Positions 1 to 12,600 of a stretch of 64,000 bases of DNA are shown one piece after another. The DNA lies in assembly GCF_037042905.1 (NCBI RefSeq), contig NW_026974140.1, positions 9,559,001 through 9,623,000 on the forward strand, written 5' to 3'. Every line of letters starts with the position of its first letter. Position 1 is the first letter of the stretch. The notes below the pieces were generated by a model. It saw nothing but the letters and a program-made list of their open reading frames with translations. It ran no database searches and was not told the DNA's origin. The stretch is from Lytechinus pictus. Its lineage: Eukaryota > Echinodermata > Echinoidea > Temnopleuroida > Toxopneustidae. A program made the position numbers and the translations under genes.

Positions 1-94
1 TGACAAATTAAGTTTCGCAGCCTTGGAAAATTTGTCAAAATTAAGGTGAATAATGTAAATTTCAAACTATTATGTTTATGCACTGTGCATTTTG

Positions 95-206
95 AGGAAA
101 AATATGTTTTTCGTGATTTTCTGTTTGAAAAGCCACTTTCCATTTGAAAAGGCAGTTTCCGTGAATTCGGTCCAATTTCCGCGATCGCGGAAATCACTGT
201 CCCTAG
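95..206. mobile_element. Terminal fragment of the TAGGGACAGTGA element
   Basis: Contains TTTCCGCGATCGCGGAAATC and CACTGTCCCTA at its right end plus CACTTTCCATTTGAAAAGGC, matching the left end of the 50185-50978 element on the opposite strand. Only one end is present here. Confidence 0.55.
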
Positions 207-268
207 AAATGACAAGAAATGTATAATGTAAACAGAACTTTTAAGTTTTTGGCTTCCCATAATTGAAT

Positions 269-425
269 AGTTAATCTGGCTTGCGTTTCATGAACAGACT
301 TGTTAGACGTTTTATCTGACAAGTCCTGTTTATCCAACAGTTGCCAAAAGAACTGTGCTCCACAGCCAATCAAAATCAAGGAAAGCTGTCAGATCTGACA
401 ACTTGTCGGATAAAAATGTTTATGA
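269..425. repeat. Short TTTCATGAA-type palindrome with CCAATCA core
   Basis: Ends GCGTTTCATGAACAGACTTG and TGTTTATGAAACACTCC, with inward ACTTGTTAGACG against ACAACTTGTCGGAT, and core AGCCAATCAAAATCAAGGAA. A related copy is at 11026-11157. Confidence 0.5.
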
Positions 426-477
426 AACACTCCCAGGACCTCAGAAAATGGGTCAAAGAAAAGAGATTCCTTCTCAC

Positions 478-696
478 CTTGCGACCAGGGAATTGATTCT
501 GTAACTCTTTGTATCACCATCTTCTCGTTAAGCCTGAAGGCCATCATGAGAGCCTTAGACCACTCCTCTTCCTTCAGGGCATCGAACACAGCGGCCGGAG
601 TGAGGTCAAGGGTCAGGTCATAGGGGTCAAAGGTCAAACTACTGTCCACGGAATAGACAAGCAGGCCTTCGGTTGTGGTGGCTGCCCACTGCGATC
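478..696 (-). CDS. PWP2: PWP2 exon 16 (start of Utp12 domain), last exon in window
   Basis: Encodes residues 707-780: SQWAATTTEGLLVYSVDSSL, then FDPYDLTLDLTP and FDALKEEEWSKALMMAFRLN, continuing to PWSQ. The WAATTTEGLLIYSLD block is diagnostic for PWP2, and the helical second half is the start of the Utp12 domain that holds UTP-B subunits together. Acceptor TTTGCAG|GA, donor CGCAAG|GTGAGA. I see no SLPELYVEKL-like exon in 1-477, so the remaining exons are off the left edge. Confidence 0.96.
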
Positions 697-3600
697 CTGC
701 AAAAGACAATGGAAACAAATACAATGATCACATATTGCTTTAAATGTATTTTATTGTCAAGACTTATAATTCGGCTTCATGTTGCCATTTAAGTGGTTTG
801 TATTGGATAGATACTAGTAATGATATAAGATCAAGAAAATATATCAATCCATGCAGCAACACTTTTCACCAAACTCTTTCAGAATTTTTTTTTTGAATAG
901 CAAAAAATATGAACATCAGAAGTTGAAGGATCATTTTATAAACATTTGTAATTTTAAACAAATCATTGAAAAAAAAAAAAACATCTATCTTGTGCCCTGT
1001 TTATAATATGTTTGCCCTTGTGCTATTTTGTTATCTGTCCTTGATTTTCATTTTCAGTACATTGTAAATCTTCATAAGCACAAACATGTTGAAGCTACAC
1101 TGTATTTTGTATTCTTTTTGGGGGGTGGGGGTACAGTAGGTCACATTATACATGCTATGCTTTTTAGTGAATCCGCTTATTTCCACAGATATTTACAGAT
1201 CTCTATCAAAAAATTTAATCTATATTTATAAACATCACTTTACTTTTTTTTTAATTCTGATTTACATTACAACCAGAATTATATGTATTGATTTTGTATT
1301 CTATTTTTCTGTTGAAAATGAATATGAATTTGAATATGTATTTGAAATATTTCTTTGTGGTTTATTTTGTATCGAAATGGTTCACCTCATATAGCATAAT
1401 AAAGCAACAACAATCATACAACATTAATTAATAGACCTACCAGTAGCCGAGAACCTGACACAGGAAACATTGACTTCTGGCCTGAATGACCTGGAACTCA
1501 TGTCTCCTTTGGTGACCCCAGGAAGTGAAAGAGCCATCTGCTGACCTTCTTCCCCAACATTCATGTCTATCAGTGCAGCGTTGCCAAAATCTGTCATGTT
1601 CCTCCTACTCAAGAACTCCTAGTATAAGAGATGGAATAAAGAATATATATTCTGTGAATTACAGTACCTATTCATCCAACAGTTACTCATAATTACAGTA
1701 AGACACTTGACCTTCTCAGTCAATCATAATTCAATTCAATTCAATTCAATTCAATTCGGTTTATTATGAAAGACATTGTAAAACAGTCCGAAGACTGACA
1801 CATACAAAGTTAACAGAAAAAAAGGAAAAGTACATTAAATTATATACCTACGAATTAACAAAATATAATAAGAACATAATAGTAAGATTAAATATTGCAC
1901 TCGAGGTTCTACACATTACAGAAATATAATTAAGGGGATAATACCATATAAAGAGAAAATAGAATGACCGATAAAAACACACAAAAATATTGGGATATGT
2001 ATTATGTTGATTGATTTCAATGTAAACTGAGGGGGGGGGAACTTTTGTAAGTTATGAAAAAGGAGGTGAAGGGTGAAGGGAAGAAAACAATGTCATACTT
2101 TTACACACAAATTATATACGAACATGAACAAGGGTTGACATTGACTTCAATGGCATATACAGAGGCACATATCACAGAGCAGCATTCAATAATGCTGTGA
2201 CATGAGGGATAGTTGAGTTCTTATATCTCTGAGTTCTGCATCGCGGTAAGTCCAGAAGATGCGCATTACGCAGGGCCGAACTGTAAAATGTAAAATAAAT
2301 AATAAATAATATAGGATTTGTATAGTGCACGTATCCACCTTCCTGGGTGCTCAAGGCACTTCTATATTACCCCAGCTAAGCTAGTCTACCGATTCTGGTG
2401 CGCACAGCTTTTTTGAGGAATTACTTCCTGCCGGTACCCATTTGCCTCACCTGGGTTGAGTGCAGCACAATGTGGATAAATTTCTTGCTGAAGGAAAACA
2501 CGCCATGGCTTGGAATCAAACCTACATGTACGTCCTTCAGATTGAAAGACGGGAGTCTTAACCACTAGACCACGACGCCCCAACAATCATAGGAATCAAG
2601 GAAATCTTACAAAGAGTTGTGATTGATCCGATCGTCCGCAACTATGGAAAGCCAGCAACATCAACATCTAAAATACATGTTTATTCAAAATATTTACTTG
2701 ATGTGATTTATATTCATACATTCCTAGTTTTCTTTAAGAGCTGTCTGCCCTTTAATGCATATTTATTAAGCTTGGCATCATACGGGCAGGTGAATAATCA
2801 CAGAGTACACACCAAATACTTCTGCCCCTTTCCTTGACAGGCATACCAAGACATACATGTAGAACGGAGATGAAAGCACAAGGGAGATAGATGGAAATAA
2901 GGGGGAGACAAAGAAAAAAAAATGAGAGGAGAAATTGATGAGTGGAGAGAAAGAGACAAATACCTGTGCATGTAAATAGGACAGCAAGTAAAGAGGGGTG
3001 AAAAAAGGGGAACCTCAGAAGATGAACAATAAGAATATAAAAACAGAAAAATGGAAGAATGTAAAAAAAAATGAAGGAAAAAGAAGAAATTAAGGAAAAA
3101 AGAACAAATTAAAAAAGTACAGAAAAAGAATAAATAAGAGTGGGAATTGAAAATGGGTAAACCCAAGGAAAGACTATAAAGTGAATAAGAAAAATGACAA
3201 ACAAAAAGGAAAGAAAAATGACAAACAAAAAGGAAAGAAAGTAAGAAGAAAAGAAGAAAATGACATACATGTACGAAAAGTAAGACAAGAACAAATGACA
3301 AAGAATAAAGTAAACAGGGGAAGAAAAGAAAAGGAAGACATTAATCCAATTTGAATGCTATCAAGTCATCTGGTGCTTTATTACAATAGACATTGATTGA
3401 TGGCAATATAAAGTCATCCCTGATCTATTTAAGAATCAAGTATGTGATTCTACTCTCTCTCATTTCATAGTACTCCTTTCAATTACAACTTTCCGTTCCC
3501 TTAGTTTGCCGCATGCCAAAGTACAATTAAGGTTCATTGAATGGCAAGTCGCGTAATCATATCGGACCTCCCAGCCTTCTTATTGATATTGTTCTTTGCT

Positions 3601-6600
3601 TATGTTGAACTTTTAAGTTGGACATTTTTAGCCATGAATCCAAGGCCAATTTCATTGCAATATTGGTTGATAAAGGTTGGAAATTCAGGGGAAAATATTG
3701 CTTTGATTGGTAAATGAATCATGGAAGTAGATTGGTTTGGTCTGCGTGAGTGTATGATTAAATAATTGGATTGGCAAAAAAATATGCATGATAGAAAATC
3801 ATAGATGAAGATGCAAAACAAAATTGTATTGCTTGGTAAATATGTTGTAAATACACAATTAATAAATGTTGGTGAATGAGATAGGACAAGCCATTAGTTC
3901 TCAGGGTATTCAGAAGGATACTACATGTTTCTACATTTATATTATGAAGAAACTGACATAATTTTATCTGACCAAATTAAAGTGTTTTCTTTTTCTTTAT
4001 TTTACACACTAAAAATTATCTTGATATATTTGAACAGTTTTCAACAGTATAAACATTATCAATCACCATCATCATCTTCATAATCATTTATCATCACATC
4101 ATCATCATTATCATCACCACCAATGTCATTGTCTTCACCATCATCATCGCCATGATCAGTATCATTGTAAATCATTATCACCGTCGTAATCCTCATCACC
4201 ACCACCACCATCATCACCATTATCATCATCCACCAACATAACCATCATCTTCATCGCCATCATCATCAACATAATTATCACCACTGCCGCCACCATTACA
4301 ACATCGACATCATCATCATCATCATTATCATCATTATCATCTTCACTGTCATCATCACTATTATCATCACCATCATCATCATCATCATCATCATCACTAT
4401 CATCTTCACTATCATCATCACTATCATCATCACTATTATCATCACCATCATCATCATCTTCATCATCATCACCATCATCATCATCACCATCATCATCATC
4501 ATAATTATCATCACTATTGCCACCACCACCACCATCATCATCACCATCGATATCATTATCATCATAATCACCACCCACACCACAATGATGACATTTTTGA
4601 CACTCTTTTCATTCAGAGCAGCCAAGAATACCATGCTCTATCCATTTCTTATATTCCAAGAAATCATCACTCTTTCAGCTCCATATATTCATCTGATTCC
4701 ACAGCCCACGATCTTTAGCATTATTACTCCACACATGACCAATCCATCTCAATCTTCTCTTCTTTACCACTTCCCCAATAACTATGCCAGAACCTTTCTA
4801 CTACCTCATCAGTCTTCTTTACATTTCTTCTTAATTCTACATATTTCCTAGTATTGCAGCCCTTTGTATCGTTTATGTGATAATTGGTCTTTGTAAAATA
4901 TATTTCAATACTTTCCTAGATATTCCAAAGTAACATAACACTATGCAATCTCTTCAAGAAACTAATTTTTTCATATCATACATGAACATAAATCTTCCTT
5001 TTATTTTCATGTTTTCCAAAATACTTCAAAAGTACCATGGCTCTTTGTATTCACTTTGTGATACTCTGTACTCTGTCTTTTTAATTCATCTTCCTTGTAC
5101 ATGTATTTCTTTGTTTTCCTATTCCAAGTACATGTAGCATACTCTTTATTCGTTTTGAGATTCCCAGTCTTCCCATTTCAAGTTTCTGAAACATACACCA
5201 TTGTTTTTAGAACACAAGACTTTCTCGATTGCGTCTTTTAATCTCATCGGAACTCAAAGCGTGAAATGTCATCTATCCAATCTTTATCTTGACGTTCTTG
5301 CAATCCACACCCACTGTGGCCCACAACCATTGTTGATTATATTCCCCAGATTAAAAATCAGCTTTTCAAATAGACCTCTTCTTTGCCCTGAATCCCGGGG
5401 CATTGATTACCACATTAATGGTTATACCCTGCACTGCAGCACATCAATGAGGGGACCATTTCAAGAAATAAAATAGTAATTTTCACTGACTATTTGTTAC
5501 AAGCTACTGAAATCTTAGCATCTGATTGGCTTTGAGCAAATTTGTCAGTGAAAAACTCTGACAAGATGCCCCATGAAATGCTCCTCTCTAGTCTGAGACC
5601 ATTTAGCCTAGAATTTTAGAAGGAGCTGTGCTAAATATTTTTTTTTCTATCAAATCCTCAAATTCTGCTGAACGCATGGCGATGCATAGAGAGAACATAC
5701 ATGTAATGAAATATTAAGTCTCATGGATCCTAACCAAATGATAGGCCGAAATCTATAACAAAACCAGTCACTTATTTTGCTCTGGCATGTGCAAATTACC
5801 CACACCTGTTACCTTTGAAACAGTCCAAATACCCTTCAATATGCCTTGGGTGTGTTAGAACTCTTCCAAAGGTACAGAAATTCTTGATTTATACACTGTA
5901 TACCCTCAACAATACATGTAGGTATCATATATGTCATACAGTATGTATAAAAAAGATAACATGAATATTTTGCATGCCTAAAATATATCACATAACTCTA
6001 GTGGTAGGTACTCATTAGCAACTTCTCATCAAAGACGAGTATGAACATTTATATTTAAGTTTATGAGATACATAAGCATTTTTCGGACCTAATAAAAAGA
6101 AATTGATCTTGACTCAGATATCCGTATATAGTCATATTCAAGTATTATAAAAGATATACAGTATACCTTGCATTCTATCAGGAGCAAGTTTTTCTGGGCA
6201 ACCTTCCTCCTATAAAAATTCACTAGACCCCTAGGCCCGTATTCTGAACTCGGGATTCAATAAAAGCCTGGTTTAAAGTTGTGATTTAACTATGGAGAGC
6301 CAATTGGAGTGCAAATTCCTTACAGTACATATTCAACTTGACACCCAAATTGTTTATAATTGTCTGGGAATGATTAAACTGAAGTATTTTTCTACATTAT
6401 GAAAGCAAAAAGAAAAAAAATGGTAAACATAAGAAATATTCAATATAAATAGATTTTTGAATTTTTCGCTTCCCATAATTTTAGCACAGAGTTAGACCAT
6501 ACTCTAAATCAAACCTGACTTCAGAATACGGGCCCTAAGGTCTGATGCACAAACAATTACAATCAAACCCGACTTGATTCTCAACCAATCAGAAGTATTT

Positions 6601-9600
6601 ATTAGGGACTTGCGCTTAATTTTTGTAGTTGTGTTCAAATTCAACTATGTTTGCAAAAGGCTAATCGCAGAAAGATCAGCTGGGGTCTGTTTCATAAAAT
6701 TTGTTATAAAAACAAATTTGCAATAACAGTTAAAAGCTACTAAAATCATTCAATTTGATTGGCTGATAGTAAACTTGTTTTTGAAACTGTGCATTTGTTA
6801 TCATAACAACTCTTCATGAAACGGGATCCTGAAATGACCTTCAATATTAATGATTCACAAGTCTCATGTTATACACTGCATGCTCTATCAATCAACCAAT
6901 ATGGAAAAGCTATGATAATCATTTTTAATAACTCCTACAGAAGACTAAGATAATACACATTAATTCTTTTGGGGGCAAGGAACGGCATCTATTTTTTGTC
7001 CTCTGCATATTTTAGAATACAGTAAAAGAGGTTGTTCACGTTTGGTAATTTAGTTTTTTTTTTTTTTAAGTTAAGTCCACCCAGGAAAAATGTTGACTTG
7101 AATAAATAGAGAAAAATCAAACAAGCATAACACTGAAAATTTCATCAAAATCGGATGTAAATGACATTTTAAAGTTTTGCATATTTTTCATATTTTATGC
7201 ACAACTCAGTGACATGCAAATGAGAATCGATGATGTCCATCACTCACTATTTCTTTGGTTTTAATTGTTTTAATTATACAATATTTCAATTTATACAAAT
7301 TTGACAATAAGGAAACACTTGACTGAATGATAAAGTGGTAAAACAATGGTAATACCACATGTTCAGGGAGGAATAAAAAAAAAATTTCACAGGACATTAG
7401 GAAGAAAATTTGAATATTTCATACAATAAAATACAAATTGAAATAGTGAGTGAGTGATGTCATCAGTCCCTTCATTTGCATACTGATCAGGATGTGAATA
7501 TAACTGTTTTGTGAAATTAAGCAAAACTTAAAAACGTCATAACTTTCTTATTTTATATCTGATTTTGATGAAATTTTCAGTGTTATGCTTGTTGGATTTT
7601 TCTCTTTAAATTCAAATCAACTTTTTGTTGGGGTGGACTTGTCCTTGAAGCAAAAGACACTTGAGGAATGATAATTTCAAAAGTTTTATTTATTTAATTC
7701 ATTCATTTAATTTGTTGCACATTATATTTAGGGGAAAATTAACTTCTAACAAGTGAAAAAAAAAAATTCAATGAGTAATGACTAAGTCCCTATTTGTCAA
7801 ATTGGATTGCTAAATGATACTTAACCCTTATTTCGATGCTAAGAAGACAGGGGGAGGGGGATGATTCAACCCCCCCTTACAATCTTGGCCGTCAATCGCA
7901 AGATCACTATGAAAATTGGCACGCGCATTACCCATGGCATAATCTACAAACTATAAGATCAATTTCTGCGAAAAAAATCTCATTGCTAATTAATTATGCT
8001 AATTTATGCATAAAATCAAAAGTTTGGGCTAATTAACTAAATAATGTCCCTAAAATGCTAATTTTTGGTTCACAAACTCTTTAATAGGAATCTGATCTCT
8101 TGTACTAGTAAAAATTCAATCACATTTATTTTCTTACTGTGTTTCATTTTTTTCTAAATTTCTTATGTATTTCTTTGTTTTTTTACTTTTTGTTTTTTAT
8201 TGTTTTTTCAATGGGAATTGTCGGGGACTTTATTTTGACCATGAACAAGATGAAATTAATTGATTTTAATAAGTAAAAGGAAAAATAATGATACATGTAC
8301 ATGTATGAATTTTGCCTAATAACACTATTTATATTGGATTTGTACACATATCCATGTTTTTGAGCAATTTTGGGTCTGCATGCACTTACGAAATGTTGCG
8401 TAATTTCGGAAGGTCCGCGTACCCAGGTGTCGCGAATTAGGTCTCAAAAGCTGCGCGAGACTTGAAAGTAACAAGTCAGCGAGCGACGCAGTAAAAAAAA
8501 TTTGAATGGCAGATTTATTGTTTATTGCTAAAAATTTTAGCAATAGGGTTAAGTACATGTACAGTACATGTATAATTAGTGTTAAGTACTGTCAAACGAC
8601 AAATGTTGATGAAATGTTGCTCAACTTCATCATGTATGTATGTATGTATTTTGAGTTTTGTCAGACGTGTATCAATCAGATATGATTCTTTACGTCTGGG
8701 ACCGACCTTTAACGTCACCATCCGAAAGACGTGACCAGGGCTCGAACCTCTGCATCAATTTGTAACTTCCCCACAGCTTGGATTACAGGCGCACGCCACA
8801 ACGCCCAGTTAAATGAATATTGTCCACTTTTGGAACATAGAGGGGGTAATACTACCTAAAGCCTCAGTGTCTCTGATAAAGCAATTTTGGCCAGCTAACA
8901 TTTTTCTGAACATTGCAAGAGCCAGTTTGGTGAAATAATAATAAATCAATTACAGTTTTAATGTTTCATTAAATACCAATACCACTTATGAAGCTCTTCT
9001 ACCAGCAGGCCCTGCAGAACACAACAGCATGTATTCTGAGCTTCAGTTATTATTATTTTTTTTGGTCACTTTAATGGCAAATCTGCACATTACCCCCCCT
9101 CCAACCCCACTTTGAATACACTCTGAATACATACACTGTAGAGGGGGTAATTGAACATAATGCCTCAGTGACATTGATAATGCAAGTATGGCCAACCCAA
9201 TGTTACCGGGCAATAACGTTCGGTGACACAACATTTGGTCCTGCGAGAATTGCTCCGAGCTTAATTTCGTCTAAGATGTAGGGTTAAGGTTGCAATAGGG
9301 TTTTATGTTAGGTTTAGGGAAGGGTACAGTGTTAAACCCAGGGTTGAAGTTGGTAATTCGATTTGTGTGCGGAATTTAGAGCGGAGCAATTGTCGCCAGA
9401 GCATATGTCATGGAACACAACGTTCAAATAAGAATTACGTAGTGATCTTTAAAAATGAAGTTGTCTGAATTCAGTCAATAGGTGGAAAATGGTGAGCTTT
9501 TTGAAATATGATTCAGCTCTTAATGTACATGTAGTTACAGCAAAATGCTATTTTTTTCCTTGAAAAACTATGGTAACAGTTTAACTCTAATATATGTGGC

Positions 9601-12600
9601 CTCGGGGGAGAGGGGATTACCCATCTTACATGTAAATCTTGGCCATGGATCGTGTGATCAAGATGAAATTTGCATGATGGTAACAAATGGGGTAATCTAC
9701 AGGGACGCACAGCTAAAATGCACAAAATCCATTCATTTTATCTTAAATGAATTAAGCTTATTTACGCATGATATTAGGATTTGGCTGAAAATTTATAAAG
9801 CCGCTGAACTGTTTATTTTGAATGTTTTTCTTATTTATTTCATTATTTCTAAAAATTCCTAATGTATCTCTTTTTCTTTCTTTTTTCTTTCTACATGTTA
9901 TATTTCTGTTGTTTTGTTAAATGAAAACTGTTGATGACATTATTCCCTTCACTAAAAAACATGACATTAATTGAGATTGATCAGTAAAAGTTAAATGATA
10001 CATACTGTACATCTATGAATTTTGGCTAGAAAATATTTAGCATTGGATTTGTACACGAAATCACCGTCTTGAGCAATTTTTTGTCTGAAATGTACATGTT
10101 GTGTAATTTTGTGATGCAGTGAGAGCTTTTCACCTTACATATTTATCACAAGAAAAATCTTTAGGAGGCTGAATTAGGATAATAATGCAGTGAGATCCTG
10201 GGAAAACTATAGTTTTCAAATGAGGTTTATAATCATCAGTGTAATGATGTTGAGTAAATTGTGGTGGCCAATCTCTTGGGATTAATGCATACGAGTGACA
10301 TTACAATAAGGGCACAACTTGCAATGCACTATTAAACGCGCAAAAGAGACTGATTTTCAAAGAAAGAGTATTGATGACACTCACCTCCATTCCGTCAAGA
10401 GACATGTTACAGGAGATTTCAAACTTCTTCACCAGAAGCTGTTCTTGGATGTGATATATACAGATGTGCTTGGAACGGCCGGCTGCTAGGATGTAACACC
10501 CGTCGGCTGAGTAACACAGCGTCGTGAAAGACCTGTAATCATGAAATCATATCGTAAAGAGGATTAAAAGAACATCACATTGTTTCCTCTGATAGAAAGT
10601 AAAATCTTTATACCAAAAAGCATGGGAGAGAAATCAATTGTAATTACTTTATCAGATCTGTGAACCATACTGAATAAAAGATTTGGATGGCATTGCTCAA
10701 TATTGAAAAGAAAACGCATTTCCTACAGGAGTAACTGTCAAAACTAATCCATAGAATCTCAGAAAAAAAAATTCAAAGCAAGAGCTCAGCTTGGCAAAAA
10801 ATCAGAATATTTCTCCCAAACCAGGACCCATTTCATGAAACTTGTTATACAATAACAATTTTACAATAACAATTAAAAGCTACTGAAGTCTTTCAATCTG
10901 ATAAGCTGATACCAATTTGTTAAAGAAATTGTGCATATGTTTTAGCAGGTCTTCATGAAACAGGAGCCAGAAAAGTTGAGAGGTCTGCTGTACTCTGTAG
11001 AAGAATTTTTCCAGTTGAGGGGAGTGTTTCATGAAAGGACTTGTCGGACATTTTACCCAACAACGTCTGTTTTATTCCCCCGGTTACCATCATAATAGTG
11101 TTTATCAGTCAATCAAAATCAAGGAAGAAGACAAATGTTGATGAAACACATTCCTGACTTAAATGCATAGGTTTGTATTCTCAAATCCAGTTTGATTTAG
11201 GCCATGGTCCAACTCTGTATTAAATTTATGAGAAGCTGACAATGTCAACATTTCAAAATTGCATGGTTTTTATGTGTACTATGTTGTATCCACATGCTTT
11301 AATTGAGGAAGAAAACTTTTTTATTATTTCCAGAGAGTTATGAATGATTTGAGTGTAAAAAGAGCTGAAAATTGAGCCTGCAATGTTAGACGTGTGAGAC
11401 ATCTGGCCCTCCATAGTCAAACAAAAAATTTAGACCAGAGTTCAAATTAAATCGAGTTAAAAATACGGGCCATAATATATTTACTTTGCAGCAGAGGATG
11501 TCTTTGCAGTGACGACGTCATCTCTCCTGCGACCGCTACCTAGATCTTGTTTGCCTTCAATGGAACCGGTCTGGACGGCGTTCTGGATATCCCAGAATGT
11601 TATCTGATAGTCAAGGGTTGCCACGGCCAGCTGCTCCCCACTTGGACTAACTGCAACACACATGCCTTCAAAGGAAATAATAGGGAGAATCAAAGTGAAA
11701 GCATTAGGATAATCTTCATCATTTCCATAATGCAATGAATAAATAAATAAATAAATACTCAAATACTCGTGCTAAAGCCGGGGTAATAATAACACAATCA
11801 TTTAAGCAGGGCCAGCTGGAAGAACAGTTTTCGGAACTGAAGTGGCTACTAGTCTGGGTAAAGTATGACGCTATTATCAGTATTATTAAAAGTAGAGAGT
11901 TTCTCGATTGAAAGCACTTAGTCATAGATCATTACAGGAATACAATGTATGCTAGTTGTCATTATGTAAATTTTATGCCAACTGTTTGTGTGATATCCTT
12001 TGGCGCTAAAGTGAGAATTAACTTTGATTTTAAAGAATTTCTTATGACACCATTGTTTGCTGTGACTACTTAAGTTTAGTTTGAAGACTTACCATCTGAA
12101 GAAAGTCTGAGGGTCTCTCTGGATCCTTTGTGGCCAAAGATATCCCACAATCTGACTGTCTTATCCCAGGAAGAGCTTGCTAATTGGGAGCCACTTGGAC
12201 CAAAACTTAGACCAGACACTGGAGCTTCATGACCTGATAGAACCTGACGACAAAACAGTTATACATATTTAATAAGAAAATAAAGAATGATAGTATGCAA
12301 CATTTATATACAGTGGTGCAAAAAGTTAGTGAACCCTACCAGAAAATGAACGTTTCTCAAGTGTTCAAGTTCTGCCATGTTTTAGATATTTCAGTGTGAA
12401 GTCAGGTGATCAATACTAAATTCAATAAAGTTGATTTCTCTGGGCTCGCTGAACATTGTAGTGTTGTTTTCTCCATTCAACACTCAGCATGAAGGAGTGC
12501 ATTTTCTGGTGGGGGTTCACTAACTTTTTAGCATCACTGTAACACTAAATAAAATGCCTCTAAGTGTTGCACACTATTACCAAGGCTTTTTGCATGGTTA

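Noticed and set aside
2778..3301. 167-codon Phe/Leu/Ser-rich minus-strand ORF that looks membrane-like
   Set aside because: Translation of a purine-rich low-complexity tract; hydrophobicity follows from TTT/CTT codons, not from a protein family.
4162..4634. 138-codon Asp-rich and 112-codon Met/Val-rich minus-strand ORFs
   Set aside because: Both are translations of the (ATC)n trinucleotide tract in PWP2 intron 14; no domain or splice evidence.
8775..8807. Alu contamination from primate DNA
   Set aside because: Only the head resembles Alu; the body, B-box context and (TACA)n tail are unlike Alu and sit in otherwise continuous host intron sequence.
9275..9345. TTAGGG-like text as a telomere or interstitial telomeric array
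   Set aside because: Degenerate, short, and found twice inside the same foldback element type; better explained as transposon core.
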